Below are positions 23,431-27,442 of a stretch of 27,442 nt of DNA, piece by piece. Every line of letters starts with the position of its first letter. Positions within the stretch are counted from its first letter, which is position 1. This DNA is from Flavobacteriales bacterium UBA7690 (GTDB taxonomy: Bacteria; Bacteroidota; Bacteroidia; Flavobacteriales_F; PHOS-HE28). The notes beneath the pieces were generated by a model, which saw only the letters and a program-made list of their open reading frames with translations, did not search any database and was not told the DNA's origin. The position numbers and the translations under genes are program-made. Location: contig DLGQ01000026.1 in the NCBI GenBank assembly GCA_002482775.1, positions 1 through 27,442 of the forward strand. Reading direction: 5' to 3'.

Positions 23431-24965
23431 CCGAACCGATGATCCGCGTGCTCTTCGTAGACGACGAAGAGAACAACCTGAAGGCGTTCCGCTCCACCTT
23501 CCGGCGGGAAATGGACGTGCTTTTGGCCAGTAGCGGCGAGGAAGCGCTGCGCATGCTCGAGACCGAACAGGTGCATGTCATCATCTCCGACCAGCGCATG
23601 CCCAACATGTCCGGCTCGGAGTTCTTGGGCATTGCACGCCAACGGTTCCCCAAGCCGATGCGCATGTTGCTCACGGGTTTCTCCGATGTGGAAGCCGTGA
23701 TCGCTGCTGTGAACGCTGGAGGTATCTACGCCTATTGCACCAAGCCTTGGGACGTGAACGACCTTACCCTGAAGATCAAACAGGCGTACGAGATCCACAG
23801 CTTACGAGACGACAAGGACAAGCTGCTCCACCGGTACCAGCAGATCTTCGATACCTCGGGAGATCCGATCGTGATCGTTGATCACCGCGGAGAGATCCTC
23901 CAGGCCAATAGTGCATGTGGAAAGTTGATCGGCGTAACCGTGGAAGCGTTGCTAACACAACGCTTCACAGACCATATCGAGAACGCGAACGAACTGATGC
24001 GCTCCTTGCGGGAGAAACGTTCCGGCAACGAATTCGTCAACGTGGACCTCACCATACGGACAGCCACCGGCAACCTTGTGGATTGCTTGATGACCGCCAC
24101 CTACCTGGGCAAGGAACTACACGGCAGGCACGCGTTCCAAGCTGTGATCAAGGATATCAGCGACCGGAAACAAGAGGAACTCCGCATCAAGAAACTGAAC
24201 GCAGACCTCGACAAAAGGGTGGCCGCGCGCACAGGGCAGCTGCTGGAAGCGCTGGAAGACCTCGGCTCCTTCTCCTACACCGTTGCCCACGACCTGCGCT
24301 CACCACTGAAGAACATCGCCGCACTAAGCGACCACCTGCACACATTGGCCCAAGAAAGTGGCAATGGAAAGGAACAACTCGAATTCACCGAACGTATCCA
24401 TAACGGCGCACAACGTATGCTCGAGCTCGTTGATGACCTGCTCCGCTTCTCACAAACCAACAAACGCGAGGTTGAACGGCGCGAGGTCCTCCTTCGACCA
24501 TTGATCGAGCAATGCATCGAGGAGCAAGTAGCGGACTCGCGCCGCGAGCAAGTGCGGATCGAAGTGGGATCAGAGGTATCGGTCCTCATCGATGCGCCGA
24601 TGTTGAAGGTGGTCCTGCAGAACCTGCTTTCCAACGCGCTCAAATTCACACGCGACCGCCGAACACCGGAGATCCGCATCAGCCACTCCCAGGCAGACGG
24701 TCGAGATGTGATCACCATACATGACAACGGCGTGGGGTTCGACCCGCAACACAAGGAACAGGCCTTCGGGATCTTCAAAAGGCTACACAAGGCCGATCAG
24801 TTCGAGGGCTCCGGGGTGGGTCTCGCCATCGTCCACCGCATCGTTTCCAAACACGGTGGTGAGGTGTGGGCTGAAAGCGCCGTGGACCAAGGAACCAGTA
24901 TCCATGTGGCCATTCCGGTCGCAGAAGGCCGAACACAAGCTGTACCCTTTTTCAAAGTAGCATGA
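23427..24965 (+). CDS. REC-PAS-histidine kinase
   Basis: This 512-residue cytoplasmic protein begins with a receiver domain (~6-125): VLFVDDEEN pocket, phospho-Asp55 in IISDQRMPN, MLLTGFSD and YCTKPWDVNDL. A PAS domain follows at ~130-255 (YQQIFDTSGDPIVIVDHRGE, FQAVIKDISDRKQEE), then a short coiled coil. HisKA has phospho-His288 in YTVAHDLRSPLKN, and the HATPase domain is complete (VVLQNLLSNALKF, HDNGVGFD, GSGVGLAIVHRIV). The ATG overlaps the previous stop in ATGA (23427-23430), so the pair is translationally coupled. The upstream 7TMR kinase probably phosphorylates this receiver, which then controls a second kinase step. There is no DNA-binding domain, so the final output must lie elsewhere, possibly through the stand-alone receiver at 17570-18058. 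Confidence 0.92.
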   Translation: MTEPMIRVLFVDDEENNLKAFRSTFRREMDVLLASSGEEALRMLETEQVHVIISDQRMPNMSGSEFLGIARQRFPKPMRMLLTGFSDVEAVIAAVNAGGIYAYCTKPWDVNDLTLKIKQAYEIHSLRDDKDKLLHRYQQIFDTSGDPIVIVDHRGEILQANSACGKLIGVTVEALLTQRFTDHIENANELMRSLREKRSGNEFVNVDLTIRTATGNLVDCLMTATYLGKELHGRHAFQAVIKDISDRKQEELRIKKLNADLDKRVAARTGQLLEALEDLGSFSYTVAHDLRSPLKNIAALSDHLHTLAQESGNGKEQLEFTERIHNGAQRMLELVDDLLRFSQTNKREVERREVLLRPLIEQCIEEQVADSRREQVRIEVGSEVSVLIDAPMLKVVLQNLLSNALKFTRDRRTPEIRISHSQADGRDVITIHDNGVGFDPQHKEQAFGIFKRLHKADQFEGSGVGLAIVHRIVSKHGGEVWAESAVDQGTSIHVAIPVAEGRTQAVPFFKVA

Positions 24966-25025
24966 GCTGAAACCTTTACAAGTACTCCTGCGTACCATAC
25001 GCTGTACCGTCAACCTCTCCCAAGG

Positions 25026-25538
25026 ATGAAAGTCTCCCTGATCGCAGTAATGCTGCTCGTATCTACTATCCCCGGCATGGCACAAGGTAAACTCGTGGAC
25101 CGGCGCGACCAGGCCGAAGGCTGGTACCTACCCGTCCACGGCCAAGTACTTGTAGATGGCCAACGAGCGGATAGTTACCAATTGATCCTGTACAAAGACA
25201 ACATCGAACTCGGTAAGCTCGATTCCGACAAACGCGGCCGATTCGAACTGGAACTGGACATCGATGCGTCCTACATGGTACGCATCGTCAAGGATGGCTT
25301 TCAGGAAAAGATCGTGGCCATCGAGACCAAACTGCCTGAGGGGTTGGTGAAATACCCGGACTACGAGTGTACTGTCAGCATCCAAAGAAGCGCGTCGAAG
25401 AACATCGACCCGTTCTACACCGACTTCCCCTCGGCGATCGTCCGCTACAACGAGGAACTCGGTGGCTTCTACCACAGCGAACATTACCTTACACACATAC
25501 AGACCAAGCTGGCCGGTTTCGCACAAGCGAGTTTCTGA
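25026..25538 (+). CDS. Small exported protein with a carboxypeptidase-regulatory-like beta-sandwich
   Basis: The product has 170 residues with a signal peptide (MKVSLIAVMLLVSTIPGMAQ). Residues ~38-105 resemble a CarboxypepD_reg-type beta-sandwich: VHGQVLVDGQ, LILYKDNIELGKLDS, KRGRFELELDI, YMVRIVKDGFQEKIVAIET. The rest (~105-170) has no recognised motif. There is no sorting domain, lipobox or Cys. The domain lines up by eye with the N-terminal domain of the 1400-residue repeat protein at 6277-10479. It lies 60 nt after the kinase gene on the same strand and could belong to the same transcript, but no functional tie is visible. It may be a periplasmic partner of an envelope complex. Function unknown. 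Confidence 0.75.
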   Translation: MKVSLIAVMLLVSTIPGMAQGKLVDRRDQAEGWYLPVHGQVLVDGQRADSYQLILYKDNIELGKLDSDKRGRFELELDIDASYMVRIVKDGFQEKIVAIETKLPEGLVKYPDYECTVSIQRSASKNIDPFYTDFPSAIVRYNEELGGFYHSEHYLTHIQTKLAGFAQASF

Positions 25539-25590
25539 TGTGATACCTTCTTCTCCCCTGCCTTACAAAACAACATAACCTAGGCGGTGA

Positions 25591-25696
25591 GAACAGCGAG
25601 GCGGGCCCGTAAGCCCGCCTCGATCATTTATTTGCTGACGGTGGCGGACAGGCCCGCCTCGATCTTTCAGGATGTCGGTGACGGAAAGACCCGCCT
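25591..25696. repeat. Three decaying copies of a 37-39-nt GC-rich repeat
   Basis: CCCGCCT recurs at 25614, 25653 and 25690, spaced 39 and 37 nt. Copies two and three share a longer unit: GACGGTGGCGGACAGGCCCG at 25637 and GTCGGTGACGGAAAGACCCG at 25674. Only the first copy keeps the full inverted repeat. The block lies between the convergent stops of the small exported protein and paaE. Confidence 0.6.
25597..25633 (+). terminator. GC-rich hairpin, likely terminator
   Basis: A perfect 10-bp stem (25597-25606 with 25613-25622, loop CCGTAA) is followed by ATCATTTATTT. It sits 58 nt after the stop of the small exported protein and could end the whole upstream operon. Confidence 0.6.
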
Positions 25697-25719
25697 AGCG
25701 AATTACGGCTTCGGAAGTC

Positions 25720-26820
25720 CTAGTGCTGATCGTAGTCGATCGTAACGTTCGCGCTGCGCGGATGGGTTTGACAGGTGAGCACATAGCCATCTGCCACCTC
25801 CTCATCGGTGAGGGCATAGTTCATGTCCATCTCCACCTTCCCTTCCACAACACGGGCTTTGCAGGTGCAGCAAACGGCTCCCTTGCAAGCGAAGGGCACA
25901 TCCAGCCCGGCATCCAGCGCTACGTCCAGCACCGGGTCACCGTTCGCAGGGATCTTCAAAACATGCTCGCGGCCGTCCATGATCACTTTCACCTCGGCCA
26001 CACCACTGAACGAACCGCTATCGCCGTGGGCATGGTCGGTGGTCTTCTTCGCATCGGTGGTCACCGGCGTGTTGAAGAGCTCGATGTGTATGCGTTTCTT
26101 GTCCACGCCTTGTTTCTCCAACGCCTCGCTCACGTTCACCATCATCTGTTCGGGGCCACAGATGAAGAATTCCTTGTCCAGTGGGTCGTTCACGAACCGC
26201 TTCATTAGCTGAACAGCCTTCTCCTGGGTGATCCGTCCGTTGAAAAGCATGTCCTCATCAACCCCTTTGGAGAGGATGTGGTGTACTGAGAAACGATCAT
26301 CATGCAACGTCTTTAATTCCTCCAAACGCTGGCGGAAGATGATGCGGTCCTGTTCGGAGTTGCCATAGAACAGCGTGAACCGGCTCTTGGGTTCGGTGCG
26401 CAGAACGGTCTTCAGGATGCTGAGGATCGGGGTGATGCCACTGCCCGCCGCGAAAGCGACGAAATGGCGCTCCTTCGCCTGGTCCAATGCCGTGGTGAAG
26501 CTGCCCATGGGTGTCATCACCTCGATGCGCATGCCCTGCTTCAACTTGTCCACCAGCTGAGTGCTGGCGCGGCCGCCGGCAACTTTCTTCACCGCGATGC
26601 GCACCTCATCCTTATCCAGCGGGCTGCTGCAGATGCTGTAGCTCCGGCGCAGCTCTTCGCCGTTCACGGTCAGCTTCAGCGTGAGGTATTGCCCGTGTAC
26701 AAAGGCGAAATCCGCCTGTTCTTGGGGCGGAATGCGGAACCCGACGACGATGCAGTCGGGTGTTTCCTGTTGCACACTGGACACTTCGAGGGAATGGAAC
26801 CGGGCCATGCGGGTGGTCAT
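25720..26820 (-). CDS. paaE: Phenylacetyl-CoA epoxidase reductase subunit
   Basis: The 366-residue protein passes electrons from NADPH through FAD and a 2Fe-2S centre to the diiron PaaABC oxygenase, which epoxidises phenylacetyl-CoA in aerobic phenylacetate breakdown. Domain order fits: FAD domain (HGQYLTLKL, RRSYSICSSP), NAD domain (AFAAGSGITPILSI, FFICGPEQMM), then a C-terminal plant-type ferredoxin with CKGAVCCTCKA (C-x4-C-x2-C) and a later Cys in LTCQTHP. The ATG at 26820 is used; a TTG 15 nt upstream would sit on the promoter box. A second in-frame ATG at 26808 is possible. The gene is divergent from paaA with a 145-bp spacer, whereas in E. coli paaE is the fifth gene of the paaABCDE run. 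Identification is strong. Confidence 0.93.
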   Translation of the reverse strand: MTTRMARFHSLEVSSVQQETPDCIVVGFRIPPQEQADFAFVHGQYLTLKLTVNGEELRRSYSICSSPLDKDEVRIAVKKVAGGRASTQLVDKLKQGMRIEVMTPMGSFTTALDQAKERHFVAFAAGSGITPILSILKTVLRTEPKSRFTLFYGNSEQDRIIFRQRLEELKTLHDDRFSVHHILSKGVDEDMLFNGRITQEKAVQLMKRFVNDPLDKEFFICGPEQMMVNVSEALEKQGVDKKRIHIELFNTPVTTDAKKTTDHAHGDSGSFSGVAEVKVIMDGREHVLKIPANGDPVLDVALDAGLDVPFACKGAVCCTCKARVVEGKVEMDMNYALTDEEVADGYVLTCQTHPRSANVTIDYDQH

Positions 26821-26965
26821 GATCAAGGGGCGCAAAAGTAGCGGTTGGGCTTCGGCCTTCCGCGGCGATGGAACAGTGGGGCCGTTCCGGTTGTTCAGTA
26901 GATGACCGGGATCAGGGGCCGAGCACGCCCCATCCCTATCTTAGCCACCGCACAAAGCACTGCCG
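26821..26965. promoter_or_regulatory. Divergent paaE/paaA promoter region
   Basis: On the minus strand TACTTTTG (26833-26840), an exact TAnnTTTG box, lies 12 nt before the paaE ATG. On the plus strand TATCTTAG (26937-26944, one mismatch) lies 21 nt before the paaA ATG. Between them is an inverted repeat GGAAC-N9-GTTCC (26870-26888) that could be an operator, but I cannot tie it to a known regulator. Confidence 0.45.
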
Positions 26966-27442
26966 ATGACGGATGTGACCAACCTCGAAGAACGCTTCCA
27001 AGCCAAGATCGACGCCGAACAGAAGATCGAGCCGAAGGATTGGATGCCGGAGAAGTACCGCAAGACCTTGATCCGCCAGATCAGCCAGCACGCCCATAGC
27101 GAGGTGGTGGGCATGCTGCCGGAAGGGAATTGGATAACCCGGGCACCCAGCCTACGCCGTAAAGCGATCCTGCTGGCCAAGGTGCAGGACGAAGCCGGGC
27201 ACGGCCTCTACCTCTACAGCGCATGCGAAACGCTCGGCACCACACGCGAGCAGACCATCGCCGACCTCAACAGCGGCAAGGCCAAGTACAGCAGCATCTT
27301 CAACTACCCCACCCTCACTTGGGCCGACATCGGCGCTGTGGGTTGGCTGGTGGATGGTGCCGCCATCATGAACCAAGTGATGCTGTGCCGCACCAGTTAC
27401 GGGCCCTACGCACGGGCCATGGTGCGCATCTGCAAAGAGGAG
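26966..27442 (+). CDS. paaA: Phenylacetyl-CoA epoxidase catalytic subunit (3' end beyond the window)
   Basis: The first 159 residues are visible and the frame stays open to the last base. PaaA is the diiron subunit that epoxidises the aromatic ring of phenylacetyl-CoA together with PaaB, PaaC and the reductase PaaE. The sequence closely follows known PaaA proteins: IEPKDWMPEKYRKTLIRQI, HAHSEVVGMLPEGNWITRAP, VQDEAGHGLYLYSA (with the Glu and His iron-ligand region), YSSIFNYPTLTWADIG and CRTSYGPYARAMV. The ATG at 26966 is the only start that gives the family N-terminus. More than half of the usual ~310 residues lie outside, and paaB, paaC and paaD are expected downstream. Very secure. Confidence 0.96.
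   Translation, partial: MTDVTNLEERFQAKIDAEQKIEPKDWMPEKYRKTLIRQISQHAHSEVVGMLPEGNWITRAPSLRRKAILLAKVQDEAGHGLYLYSACETLGTTREQTIADLNSGKAKYSSIFNYPTLTWADIGAVGWLVDGAAIMNQVMLCRTSYGPYARAMVRICKEE

Noticed and set aside
26902..27099. 65-residue open frame overlapping the start of paaA
   Set aside because: It is in a different frame from paaA, whose sequence is unmistakable from 26966 onward.

Overview
The window looks like chromosomal DNA from a fairly GC-rich member of the Bacteroidota, probably a Flavobacteriales-type lineage. The evidence is C-terminal type IX secretion (T9SS) sorting domains on two secreted proteins (1-990 and 1162-2787), a TlpA-like thioredoxin with a DUF4369-like N-terminus, a 7TMR-DISM histidine kinase, repeated use of the Bacteroidota -7 promoter box TAnnTTTG, and few clear Shine-Dalgarno sequences. 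No insertion sequence, prophage, CRISPR array or broken gene was seen.

Layout. 1-2787: the 3' end of a T9SS cargo protein with two related repeats, then a convergent PQQ-dependent-type sugar dehydrogenase carrying its own sorting domain. 2908-6148: peptide chain release factor 3 (prfC), then a periplasmic thiol-disulfide protein with a CGHC active site. 6277-10479 (minus): a 1400-residue exported protein built from about eleven TPR-like/coiled-coil repeats, encoded by DNA with an almost exact 201-nt period. 10545-11776: a DadA-type FAD oxidoreductase and a tRNA-Thr(CGU). 12071-15638: a small acidic protein, an EF-G paralogue with altered GTPase motifs, and an alpha/beta-hydrolase lipoprotein. 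15639-18058 (minus): an M1 metallopeptidase preceded by a stand-alone response regulator.

18204-24965 (plus) is the most unusual part. A ThiF/E1-like adenylation domain fused to a nitroreductase domain (Rv1355c-like) lies 1 nt upstream of a GNAT-like acyltransferase. A 7TMR-DISM sensor histidine kinase follows 42 nt later, and its stop overlaps the start of a REC-PAS-histidine kinase by 4 nt. The divergent response regulator at 17570-18058 carries a receiver domain closely similar to the last gene's REC. Small-molecule-making enzymes packed against sensor kinases suggest a self-contained make-and-sense signalling locus. That is inference: the sequence shows the domains and the packing, not the chemistry.

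25026-27442: a small secreted protein whose beta-sandwich domain resembles the N-terminus of the 1400-residue repeat protein, a GC-rich repeat/terminator region, and a divergent paaE / paaA pair that opens a phenylacetyl-CoA epoxidase locus running off the end of the window.

Translation-related genes (prfC, the EF-G paralogue, tRNA-Thr) are scattered and do not form one operon. Several genes have their -7 box so close to the start codon that leaderless or very short-leader transcripts are likely.
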